NCBI RefSeq assembly: GCF_938018035.1
Contig: NZ_CALIJF010000010.1
Span: 1-13,404 of the forward strand
DNA length: 13,404 nucleotides
Direction: 5' to 3'
Origin: an uncultured Campylobacter sp.
Lineage (GTDB): Bacteria; Campylobacterota; Campylobacteria; Campylobacterales; Campylobacteraceae
Shown: positions 6,175 to 13,404 of the stretch, piece by piece
How the letters are laid out: each line of letters opens with the position of its first letter
Numbering within the stretch: position 1 is the stretch's first letter
Program-made: the position numbers and the translations under genes
The notes under the pieces: generated by a model
What the model was told of the DNA's origin: nothing
Seen by the model: the letters and a program-made list of their open reading frames with translations, nothing else
The model's database searches: none

Positions 6175-7655
6175 GAGAGCTTAGATTTGAGATAACTTTT
6201 AAAAGCCCCATTATTTTGCAGGCAAGTTCTAACACACAGGGCAAGATGAGCTCGCTTGATTTTATCCCGGGAAGTGCATTTTTGGGTATGGTGGCTAGCA
6301 GATATAGCGGCTTTGGCGATCCTTTTAAAATTTTTCATAGCGGAGCAGTGAAATTTTGCGATGCTGCGCCGATTAAGGACGGTAAAGAATTTTTTAAAAT
6401 TCCGCTTTCCTATTTTCACGAAAAGCTTGACGATAGCAAAATTTATAACCACCATCTGTTATGCAAATATAAAGATGAGGAGCGGAACAAATTTAACGAT
6501 TTTACCCAGCTAAAACAGATGCGAAGCGGCTACATAAATGATGAAAAAAAGCAGCTTAGCCTGGATCGAGATTTTTCTCAAAAAAGCGCCTACGATAAAG
6601 AGAAAAGACGCTCTATGGATAGTCAGATGTATGGCTACGAGGCGTTTAGAGCCGGAATGAAATGGCGATTTAGCGTTAAATTTGACGCTAACGTGAGCGA
6701 AGACGACATCAGTCGTGCAAAAGAAACGCTAGAGCGCTCAACTAGGCTCGGCAAATCAAAGAGCGCCGAGTATGGGGCGGTAGAGATTAAATTTATAGGC
6801 GAAAATACAGACAAAATCCAAAGCTTTACGCCGCTCGAGGGATATACTTTTATTTACGCCAAATCCCGCCTTGCGCTTATTGACGAAAACGGCAATCCAA
6901 GCTACGACGTAAAATATATTTTGCCGAATTTAAATGAAAATAATGTCGATTACGCCAAGACACAGATTAGAATTTCAAATTTCACCCCTTATAACGGCGC
7001 TCGTAGTACGAAAGACTACGAGCGAGCCTGCATAAATAAAGGTAGCGTAATTGCTTTGAAAAATTTAAGTGCCGAGCAGATAGTCGCGCTAAAAAACGGC
7101 GTCGGATCGTATTTGAGCGAGGGTTTTGGCGAAGTGCTGATAAATCCGTGGTTTTTAGACGGCGGCAATGTAAAGGATAATCCGATAGAATTCCAAAAAG
7201 AAGCGGAGACTGAGCGCTCAACCGGAAAAATACCGACACAAAGTGATTTGGCTAAATTTTTAAAACAAAAACAGACTACGAAAGACCAAACTCTTGAAAT
7301 AGCCGAGGGGGTGGCTGATTTTATAGAAAGCCATAAAGATAAATTTAGCAAAATTTCAAAATCACAATGGGGCGCAATAAGGTCGATATGCAGAGATGTT
7401 GCTACTAATGATAGCGTACTTGACGACAAAGAGGCTAAAATCAGCAATCAAACCACCGAGGAAAAAGACGAAAATATAGCAGATCAAGTATCTAAATTTA
7501 TACGTAATGGCGTTAGAAAAGCAAACTGGGATTGCGAAAAAGAAACTGGCAATGGTCATGTGCTTTTAAAAGCGATTAAAGAGAGCAAAAATAAGCTTAA
7601 ATTTACGCTGCTCTTATCAATGCAAATGCCAAAAATCACAGGAGAAAAGCAATGA
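6171..7655 (+). CDS. csx10: Csx10-like RAMP (Cas5-like subunit of III-D) with helical C-terminal extension
   Basis: Probably the Cas5-like subunit that holds the crRNA 5' handle next to Cas10. It matches the Csx10 pattern in order: LDFIPGSAFLGMVASRY (29-45), a YGYEAFRAGMKWRFSV segment (154-169), and LGKSKSAEYGAVEI (193-206), the Gly-rich loop of the first RAMP fold. A second fold ends at SEGFGEVLINP (316-326). Residues about 340-485 form a mostly helical, charged extension with SQWGAIRSIC (398-407) and a conserved-looking Trp near 453. This part could be subtype-specific or take the role of the missing Cas11 subunit; that is inference. AAGGAG lies 6 nt before the ATG. It overlaps both neighbours by ATGA. 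Confidence 0.78.
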   Translation: MRELRFEITFKSPIILQASSNTQGKMSSLDFIPGSAFLGMVASRYSGFGDPFKIFHSGAVKFCDAAPIKDGKEFFKIPLSYFHEKLDDSKIYNHHLLCKYKDEERNKFNDFTQLKQMRSGYINDEKKQLSLDRDFSQKSAYDKEKRRSMDSQMYGYEAFRAGMKWRFSVKFDANVSEDDISRAKETLERSTRLGKSKSAEYGAVEIKFIGENTDKIQSFTPLEGYTFIYAKSRLALIDENGNPSYDVKYILPNLNENNVDYAKTQIRISNFTPYNGARSTKDYERACINKGSVIALKNLSAEQIVALKNGVGSYLSEGFGEVLINPWFLDGGNVKDNPIEFQKEAETERSTGKIPTQSDLAKFLKQKQTTKDQTLEIAEGVADFIESHKDKFSKISKSQWGAIRSICRDVATNDSVLDDKEAKISNQTTEEKDENIADQVSKFIRNGVRKANWDCEKETGNGHVLLKAIKESKNKLKFTLLLSMQMPKITGEKQ

Positions 7656-9046
7656 AAAGATTTTTAGCGCACGTCATCATAGAAGCCAAAACTCCGTTAA
7701 AAGTCGGCGGCGGCAAAAATGATCTATTTTTGGATGCACCGGTGCAAAGAGATTGGAACGGCTTGCCGATGATCTTAGGCACTTCGGTTGCAGGGATTTT
7801 GCGCAGGGCGTTTGAAGATAATGCCGGCAAGGATGCCGCGAATAAAATTTTTGGAACCAAGCGCGAGGAAAAGGGTCGGGGCGGAAATGGAAAGGAAAGT
7901 AAAGACGAAAATAAAAAAGAAGACGAAGATTTACTCGGCTCAAGACTAATTATCTCAAACGCTCTGTTGCTCGTCGATAAGAATAACAAGGTTTGCGAAG
8001 AGTTGCTTTTAGAAAAGAGCGAATTTTTGCGTTATTTTGATATTTTGCCGATTAGAGATCATGTAGCCATAGGCGCGAATGGCGCAGCGAAAGATGCAGG
8101 CAAATTTGACGAAGAAGTTGTATTTAAGGGTACTAGATTTAAATTCTCACTTGAGTTTGACGGAAGCAAAGAGGAGTTCGGGGGAATTTTAAATCTGCTT
8201 TGTGATCCTACGCTAAGACTTGGCGGCGGAAGCTCGAAAGGCTTTGGCTCGCTTGGAATTTTAGAGATAAAATGGGGTGAGTTTGAGCTGGACAGATACT
8301 CGAGCAGTTTAAATTTTAGCTCCGATGGGTTTGCGAAATTTACACCCGAGAGTGTAACGGACGGTAATTTGAAAAGACAAAAATTTATCAGATACGAACT
8401 TAAAATTTCACCCGATGATTTCTTTATGTTTGGAAGCGGATTCGGCGATAAGGACGCGGATCAAACGTCCGTGCTTGAGAGCGTGATCGACTATAAAAAT
8501 GAACGCCTTAGCAAGCGTAAAATTTTAATTCCGGCAAGCTCGGTAAAAGGCGCATTATCACACCGAACGGCGTTTCATTTTAATAAAATTAATAAACAGT
8601 TCGGCAAAAAGGCCAAGGTCGGCAGTGAAAACGAAGCCGTAAGAGAAATTTTCGGCTACGAAAAGAATAAAAACGATAAAGGCGCCAAAGGCAAAATTTT
8701 AATCAGCGATTGCTTTTTGGATTACGACGAAGTAAAAGATACGAAGGTTTTCGAACACGTCAGCATCGACCGCTTCACGGGTGGAGCGATCGATAGCGCT
8801 TTGTTTCAAGAAAAAGCGGTCGCAAAAAGAGATGAATTTATAATAGAAATTTTGCTTAGAAACGATGCACGCGACGATGCGGAAAAGAGGGCTTTTAAGA
8901 ATGTATTAGAGGCTTTTGAAACGGCTTTAGATGACGTAGTTCAGGGGCGTTTGCCGCTTGGTGGAGCAACCACAAAAGGGTATGGATTTTTTAAAGGCAG
9001 GGTCTTAAAATACAACGAAGGACGGATAGAAAATGAAAAAGAATAG
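7652..9046 (+). CDS. Double Cas7 RAMP (Cas7-2x type, Csm3-like fusion)
   Basis: Two Csm3-like domains in one 464-aa chain. Domain 1 (1-208): VGGGKNDLFLDAPVQRD (18-34), with Asp28 at the position of the Csm3 catalytic Asp, then PMILGTSVAGILRRAF (39-54) and the Gly loop LGGGSSKGFGSLGI (190-203). Domain 2 (about 245-455): FGSGFGDKDADQTSV (260-274), IPASSVKGALSHRTAFH (293-309), HVSIDRFTGGAIDSALF (369-385, thumb region) and GGATTKGYGFFKGRV (437-451). A highly charged low-complexity insert (70-94) follows FG in domain 1, at the same point as in the single RAMP upstream. It would supply two consecutive backbone segments of the complex, as Cas7-2x does in III-D2. Asp270 is the likeliest catalytic residue in domain 2. 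It overlaps the next gene by 14 nt. Confidence 0.88.
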   Translation: MKRFLAHVIIEAKTPLKVGGGKNDLFLDAPVQRDWNGLPMILGTSVAGILRRAFEDNAGKDAANKIFGTKREEKGRGGNGKESKDENKKEDEDLLGSRLIISNALLLVDKNNKVCEELLLEKSEFLRYFDILPIRDHVAIGANGAAKDAGKFDEEVVFKGTRFKFSLEFDGSKEEFGGILNLLCDPTLRLGGGSSKGFGSLGILEIKWGEFELDRYSSSLNFSSDGFAKFTPESVTDGNLKRQKFIRYELKISPDDFFMFGSGFGDKDADQTSVLESVIDYKNERLSKRKILIPASSVKGALSHRTAFHFNKINKQFGKKAKVGSENEAVREIFGYEKNKNDKGAKGKILISDCFLDYDEVKDTKVFEHVSIDRFTGGAIDSALFQEKAVAKRDEFIIEILLRNDARDDAEKRAFKNVLEAFETALDDVVQGRLPLGGATTKGYGFFKGRVLKYNEGRIENEKE

Positions 9047-9518
9047 AGATGAAATTTTAAAATACGTGAATGAAAATTTAAAAGGCTACGAGGGCTATAT
9101 CCAGCTAATGGGTGAAAAAATCGACGAGAAGCACCTATTTTTAGCGGGCGAGCGAACTCCTGGTCTAGGCGAAGACGAGCTAATTTACGAGGCGCGTTTT
9201 TTTGATGAGAAGTCCAAAAAGAGCGTTTCTATCCGCCAGATAAACGACGCCTGGTTTGTCGATGAGACGGAGTTGGGGGGCGCAAATTTAGATCCGAAGA
9301 AAAACCCCGACATAAAAGAATTTCACTCTAAATTTAAACCCGAGTTTTCTGCCAAATTCAAAGAAGTCAAAATAAAAATGGCTCAAATTTGGCAAGATGA
9401 AAAAGACGAGTTTTGTGAAGTACCTCAAGACAGTGGAACTCTTGAGGGTTTGCCAGTATTGAAACTTCAAAAGATAGTATTTGCAGGCTTTGTAAAAGAT
9501 GAAAAGGATAAAAAATGA
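9033..9518 (+). CDS. Small type III-associated protein, TIGR04423-like (161 aa)
   Basis: It resembles the TIGR04423 family, known only as a companion of some type III cas operons, with no assigned function. Features seen: YEGYI near residue 20, ELIYEARFFDEKSKKSVSIRQINDAWFVDE in the middle (a beta-rich segment ending in Trp-Phe), and a charged C-terminal half with an amphipathic stretch (FSAKFKEVKIKMAQIWQ). There is no signal peptide or membrane segment, so it is cytoplasmic. It overlaps its neighbours on both sides (14 nt and ATGA), lying between two RAMP genes, which points to a structural or assembly role in the complex. It could be the counterpart of Csx19 in III-D systems, or of the small subunit; this is inference. 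I recall the family match from memory. Confidence 0.65.
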   Translation: MKKNRDEILKYVNENLKGYEGYIQLMGEKIDEKHLFLAGERTPGLGEDELIYEARFFDEKSKKSVSIRQINDAWFVDETELGGANLDPKKNPDIKEFHSKFKPEFSAKFKEVKIKMAQIWQDEKDEFCEVPQDSGTLEGLPVLKLQKIVFAGFVKDEKDKK

Positions 9519-11296
9519 TAACTGCTCCATATAATTTTGTACCGCTAAACGATAAAATTTTCTACCCGCCTTGGGCTAGTGAGAACATTCTTAAAAATAT
9601 CCATGACGTGCCGTTTGAAGACGGCGAAAGCGGCGTAATCGAGCTAGAGGTAACCGCCAAAAGCCCTATTTTTATAAAGGATGGCAAAAATCCGAGCGAG
9701 TTTTGCCATTCCATAAACGAAAATGGAGGCAAAGAGTATTATATCCCCGCAACTAGCATCAAGGGCATGATAAGAAACGTGCTTGAGATAATGAGTTTTG
9801 GTAAAATTCGCATAGATGAAAGTAAGCATAAAAAGTATCTTAGCGTCAGGGACATGACGTATAAGAAAAACTCAGCTAATGACATGACAAAATTAGTCGG
9901 AAAAGCCGATAACTGTGGATTTTTAATTAAAAACGGCGATAGCTATATAATAGAGAAATGCGCAGATATTAGAACAATATGTCTGCTCAAAAATACGAAC
10001 TACGAAGAAATAGGAAAGCTCGAAACAGCCAAGGAAAAATATAAAAAATTTGGCTTGTTAAAAGAGATAAATTTTACTCCTTATGATGAAAAATCAAAAA
10101 CTAAAACGGGACAAGAAATAACAATTAAACGAGCTAAATTTGATAAGCAAGGACGGAAAGGCATCTTAGTTTTTACGGGTAATATAGATAAGAAAAGACA
10201 TGAATTCGTCTTTGCCAAAGACGGCAAGAAAATTCAGTTAGATAAAAATGTCTTTGAAGACTTTAAAAAGGTTTATTTTGATAATGAAGACTCGATAGAT
10301 GGGCAATATTGGAAAGAACAGTTTAATAAAGGCATGCCAGTGCCTATTTTTTATATGGGAAATGATATTAAAATAACGGCTATCGGATTAACGCAACTTT
10401 TTAAACTGGCTTACAAAAAAACGATTTTCGAAGCAGCAAAGCAAGTAGGCGACGAAACAAAATTTGACTTAGCCGAAACAATTTTCGGAACCGTTAGAGG
10501 CGATAAAGCCCTAAAAGGACGAGTGCATTTTTCGCATTTTAAATCGAGTTTTGAGCGATTTGAGGCTCCGAAGGAAGGGGTATTCGGTACGCCAAATCCT
10601 AGCTATTATCCAAACTACCTGGAGCAGCAACCAAATGGTTTGTATATAACGCTTATGAGCAAGGATGCCAAAATAAGGGGGTATAAGCGATATCCGCTGC
10701 ATTCTGGCGCGGAGCAATTAAGTGTCGGAAATGATAACGAAAAGATGAAAGTTAAATTTAAACCGCTTTCTGCAAATAGCGTTTTTAAGGGCAAGATCGT
10801 ATTTCATAATCTTAAAAAGGTCGAAATCGGAGCGCTGATAAGTGCGATAACTTTTCACGGCAGAAGTAATAAATTTATGCATAATATCGGCTTTGCTAAG
10901 CCTTACGGTTACGGAAAAATAGATATAGAGCTTGCACTACAAGGATTAAAATATAGTCAAGACGAATATCTAAAGGAATTTGAAAAACAAATGAATGAGT
11001 TTGTACCGAATTGGCTTAATACTGAGCAGCTAACAGAACTTCATAAAATGGCAAGCGTGGGTTATAAGGATTCAAGACTATTGCGGTATCAGCAGCTAGA
11101 GAATGAGAAATCCGAATACTTTAAAGGAAAAAATAACCATCAAGAAAAGAATGAATTCTCGGGAGCCAAAAGCTACAATGAGCGTTTAAGCCCGTACTCC
11201 GGTATGGTTGTGTATTCAAAGCCGCAAAAGCCACTACAAAGTCCTAATGGACGAAATCACAATAATGGCAGAGACAATCGAGGATGTAAAAAATGA
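9515..11296 (+). CDS. TIGR03986-like RAMP (Cas7 with large insertion)
   Basis: A large RAMP of 593 aa. The start APYNFVPLND (4-13), FYPPW (16-20), HDVPFEDGESG (30-40) and YYIPATSIKGMIRNVLEIMSFGK (75-97) follow the TIGR03986 pattern. The closing motif, SNKFMHNIGFAKPYGYGKI (451-469), carries the Gly-rich loop. Between these lies an insertion of more than 200 residues (about 115-330), matching the idea of a Cas7-insertion subunit in III-D complexes. The last 25 residues are a basic Asn/Gly/Arg/Lys tail that may contact RNA. It probably forms the end or a middle part of the Cas7 backbone. I see no clear Csm3-type catalytic Asp, so a structural role is likely. ATGA overlaps on both sides. Confidence 0.82.
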   Translation: MITAPYNFVPLNDKIFYPPWASENILKNIHDVPFEDGESGVIELEVTAKSPIFIKDGKNPSEFCHSINENGGKEYYIPATSIKGMIRNVLEIMSFGKIRIDESKHKKYLSVRDMTYKKNSANDMTKLVGKADNCGFLIKNGDSYIIEKCADIRTICLLKNTNYEEIGKLETAKEKYKKFGLLKEINFTPYDEKSKTKTGQEITIKRAKFDKQGRKGILVFTGNIDKKRHEFVFAKDGKKIQLDKNVFEDFKKVYFDNEDSIDGQYWKEQFNKGMPVPIFYMGNDIKITAIGLTQLFKLAYKKTIFEAAKQVGDETKFDLAETIFGTVRGDKALKGRVHFSHFKSSFERFEAPKEGVFGTPNPSYYPNYLEQQPNGLYITLMSKDAKIRGYKRYPLHSGAEQLSVGNDNEKMKVKFKPLSANSVFKGKIVFHNLKKVEIGALISAITFHGRSNKFMHNIGFAKPYGYGKIDIELALQGLKYSQDEYLKEFEKQMNEFVPNWLNTEQLTELHKMASVGYKDSRLLRYQQLENEKSEYFKGKNNHQEKNEFSGAKSYNERLSPYSGMVVYSKPQKPLQSPNGRNHNNGRDNRGCKK

Positions 11297-12087
11297 CGCA
11301 TTACGAAAAAAGAAATTTTCAAAAAATAGTCGTTTCGCTTTTGGGAAGCTCTCTTTTAGGGTATAAGGCGTTTTTTATCATCGCGGGAGTATTGCTGTTT
11401 TTCGCTTGGTTGCCAGATGGAATGTCGTCGCTACTAGATAAAATTTTCGGCGGCGAAATTTTAAAATGGAGCGCCAAAGACGGCACTATGGCGGTTCAAA
11501 TTTTAGGCTCTATAGCGATTTTTGGGATCATCAAACGAATAATTCCCAAAGACGTCCCTAATGTCGATATATGTATAAATGATAGACCCAAAAGAGCTAA
11601 AGTTCTGGTACTATTTTTAAGCGAAAATAATGGCGGAATAGAAGAAATTTTGAAATTTAAAACTATCGATGAGTATGGAAGAAATAATTACAGAATGCCG
11701 CTTACGGCGATAGATTATCATAAAGACAAGCTTGAAAAGATAATAATCGCTTGTTCTGAAAAATCTCACGGAGATAGAGAGAAATTTTTAAAATGCATAC
11801 AAAATCTCTTTGGCAAGGAGCTTGTGGATATAGCGAATGTACGATATATAAAGAATTTCGAAGACGCAAAAAGCGTCTATAAATTTTTAGAAAGCGTATA
11901 TAGACAGCTTAAGCAAGAGGGCTTTATGGAGGACGACATTGTATTTGATGTCACGGGAGGGCAAAAGGCGATAAGTATAGCCGGAGCGATGTTTGCGATA
12001 CCCAACGACAGGCATTTGCAGTACGTCTCCACTAGCGATTATACTGTCAAGCACTATGATTTAACATATATGCAAAATGAGGAGTAA
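11293..12087 (+). CDS. Membrane-anchored CARF-like effector (264 aa)
   Basis: Probable cyclic-oligoadenylate-triggered membrane effector. Two hydrophobic segments lie at the N-terminus (about 22-40 and 66-83), with Arg/Lys on the following cytoplasmic side (KRIIPKD). A soluble alpha/beta domain from about 100 to 255 follows. It starts with a strand, KVLVLFLS (103-110), and contains IVFDVTGGQKAISIAGAMFA (216-235), whose D-x-T-G-G-x-K motif is the ligand-binding signature of CARF domains. No HEPN, PD-(D/E)XK or other nuclease motif is visible. The layout recalls Cam1 and Csx23, membrane effectors of type III systems known to act on the inner membrane, but I cannot assign it to either. It overlaps the upstream RAMP by ATGA, so it is made together with the complex. 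Confidence 0.75.
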   Translation: MTHYEKRNFQKIVVSLLGSSLLGYKAFFIIAGVLLFFAWLPDGMSSLLDKIFGGEILKWSAKDGTMAVQILGSIAIFGIIKRIIPKDVPNVDICINDRPKRAKVLVLFLSENNGGIEEILKFKTIDEYGRNNYRMPLTAIDYHKDKLEKIIIACSEKSHGDREKFLKCIQNLFGKELVDIANVRYIKNFEDAKSVYKFLESVYRQLKQEGFMEDDIVFDVTGGQKAISIAGAMFAIPNDRHLQYVSTSDYTVKHYDLTYMQNEE

Positions 12088-12090
12088 AAT

Positions 12091-13335
12091 ATGAAAATTA
12101 TAACGATTTTAGGCTTAATTTCAAAAAATGAAGAAATCGGAATTCCTATTTATAGATATGACGATAAGCTTAAAGGCTCATTTTCTTTAAAAAGAGAACG
12201 ATATATAAATATGTTTTCGCTCTTAATAGATAATTTTGGAGCTCAAGATATTGTTCCTATTTTTACGCAATTGGCTAAAAAAATTCAAATCGGTGTTTTG
12301 AAAGAAGAGTTTCAAAATGAGTATAATGAAATCTTTAACGATAGAAATTTTATTGACGGTGAGAAGGACTTCTATAAAATTTTACGCATCATAAACGATG
12401 CTACTAGCGATGATGACAAATATATAATTGATCTGACCCATGGTTTTAGGCATATACCTATATTAGCGACTATATCATTAATATCAAAAAGCCTAAGCAA
12501 TACAGAAAAAATCAAACATATATTTTTTGCGAAAGAGATAGAACCGAAAAAGGAGTATGAAATAATTGACCTAAAGGAATATCTAGAGCTTGCAAATATG
12601 TCGTATGTACTAGAAACTTTTAATCATAATTACACGGTTTCATTGGTTTCTAAATTTAAAAATAAGAATTTTTGCAACCTTGTAAGTCGGTTATCAACCA
12701 TCTCTAATCATATACTATCGAATTCGCTAAAAGCTCTTAATAAAGATGTTGATAAAATTCTAAGCGATATAGATTTTATTTTAAAGAATGAGCAAATAGA
12801 AACTTTTAAAGGCAGTCTTGAAGATATACAACGACACATAAGGGAGCTTCAAGAAATAGGTAAAGAAAAAGATTCCATAAAATTTTATAGAATGTCTAGA
12901 ATTCTAAACTCCAAAGGTTATTTATTAAATGCTATAACTTTGCTATTTGAGGCCATAGGATATTACTGCGCGGAAAGCTTTGAGTGCTTTGGCGACGATA
13001 TAAAAGCGCATATAAATAACTTTAAAAACAGTAGAAAATTTAATGCTTATGATTTGACACATGAGTCTAGGACTATTGTAAAAAAAATGGGATTGAGGAA
13101 TGGAGCCTATTTAACAAGCATTGCAGTGCATGATAATATACAAAAGAAGTTAGAAAGTATAAAAACTCTTGGCGCCTTTAGGGATTTTATAAAAGATGCC
13201 GAAAAATTAAGAAATAATCTAGCTCATGGTAATGCCAACGAAAGGATAGAAGACTCAAAGCAAGAGTTATCAAGATTATTAGATAAATATAATTCATTTT
13301 GTATACAGCAAAATATATTGGGAAATAAAATATGA
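12091..13335 (+). CDS. csx1: CARF-HEPN RNase, Csx1/DxTHG family
   Basis: Accessory RNase of type III systems, activated by cyclic oligoadenylate. The N-terminal CARF domain (1 to about 165) has IIDLTHGFRHIP (112-123), the DxTHG motif that names the family. A helical region (about 200-260) leads to a C-terminal HEPN domain. RNNLAHG (374-380) gives the R-x4-H catalytic pair Arg374/His379. When activated, it should dimerise and degrade RNA non-specifically. It begins 3 nt after the membrane effector stops; the ribosome binding site GGAG overlaps that gene's end. The gene is visibly more AT-rich than cas10 and the RAMPs, which suggests it joined the operon separately. It overlaps the next gene by ATGA. 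Confidence 0.92.
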   Translation: MKIITILGLISKNEEIGIPIYRYDDKLKGSFSLKRERYINMFSLLIDNFGAQDIVPIFTQLAKKIQIGVLKEEFQNEYNEIFNDRNFIDGEKDFYKILRIINDATSDDDKYIIDLTHGFRHIPILATISLISKSLSNTEKIKHIFFAKEIEPKKEYEIIDLKEYLELANMSYVLETFNHNYTVSLVSKFKNKNFCNLVSRLSTISNHILSNSLKALNKDVDKILSDIDFILKNEQIETFKGSLEDIQRHIRELQEIGKEKDSIKFYRMSRILNSKGYLLNAITLLFEAIGYYCAESFECFGDDIKAHINNFKNSRKFNAYDLTHESRTIVKKMGLRNGAYLTSIAVHDNIQKKLESIKTLGAFRDFIKDAEKLRNNLAHGNANERIEDSKQELSRLLDKYNSFCIQQNILGNKI

Positions 13336-13404
13336 AAACCCTCTTTACGCTAATAAACCACACCTTGACGTCGGAGCAAGAAGAAGACGCGAGGAAGAAT
13401 TTAA
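13332..13404 (+). CDS. csx20: Csx20, N-terminus only (cut by window end)
   Basis: Only 24 codons are visible, open to the window edge. They begin MKTLFTLINHTLTSEQEEDA, which matches the start I know for Csx20: a strand, an Asn-His-x-Leu-Thr motif, then Gln-x-x-Asp-Ala. Csx20 is a small protein of type III loci regarded as a CARF-like ring nuclease that breaks down cyclic oligoadenylate. Here it would switch off the two effectors just upstream. The start overlaps the previous stop by ATGA. Confidence 0.75.
   Translation, partial: MKTLFTLINHTLTSEQEEDARKNL

Noticed and set aside
5874..6455. Long minus-strand ORF across the first two RAMP genes
   Set aside because: It spans the ATGA junction of two well-supported genes and has shadow-like composition, with no motif.
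5602..9046. Type III-B (Cmr) or III-A (Csm) classification
   Set aside because: No Cmr1, Cmr3, Cmr5, Cmr6, Csm2, Csm4 or Csm5 pattern is seen. The Csx10-like, TIGR03986-like and double Cas7 proteins point to III-D.
12091..13335. Reading the CARF-HEPN gene as a toxin of an unrelated HEPN/MNT system
   Set aside because: The DLTHGFRH motif and operon position with Cas10 and Csx20 place it in the type III accessory group, and no nucleotidyltransferase partner is present.

Overview
The window looks like a chromosomal CRISPR locus from Campylobacterota, most likely a Campylobacter of the showae/rectus/concisus type. This rests on the AAATTT-rich composition, the GCGATAAAAT-type promoter, the codon use, and CRISPR repeats ending in GATTGAAAC. 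The species assignment is an inference. All genes called are on the + strand.

Region 1 (1-1737) is a long CRISPR array. It has 23 repeats of 37 nt and 22 complete spacers of 32-44 nt, read left to right, with a degenerate last repeat. Region 2 (1738-3391) starts with a decayed half-repeat and a promoter, followed by two small unrecognised lipoprotein genes. Region 3 (3392-4040) holds a relic array of two whole and one half decayed repeats, a second copy of the same promoter, a short exported protein, and the probable promoter of the cas operon.

Region 4 (4041 to the end) is a tightly packed operon whose genes nearly all overlap. The order is: an HD-less Cas10 with an SGDD cyclase motif; a single-domain Cas7-like RAMP; a Csx10-like (Cas5-like) RAMP with a helical tail; a double Cas7 RAMP; a small TIGR04423-like protein; a TIGR03986-like RAMP with a large insertion; a membrane-anchored CARF-like protein; a CARF-HEPN RNase of the Csx1/DxTHG group; and the first 24 codons of csx20. 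This is a type III system closest to III-D. It resembles the III-D arrangement with Cas7-2x and Cas7-insertion subunits.

Likely mode of action, by family knowledge: crRNAs from the array guide the Cas10-Csx10-Cas7 complex to phage transcripts. The Cas7 subunits cut the RNA, and Cas10, lacking the HD nuclease, makes cyclic oligoadenylate. That signal would activate two different effectors, a membrane protein and an RNase, and Csx20 would probably degrade it. Spacers on the crRNA strand are T-rich and two carry reverse-complemented ribosome-binding-site/ATG signals, which fits crRNAs complementary to mRNA. No cas1, cas2, cas6 or stand-alone cas11 gene is visible here.
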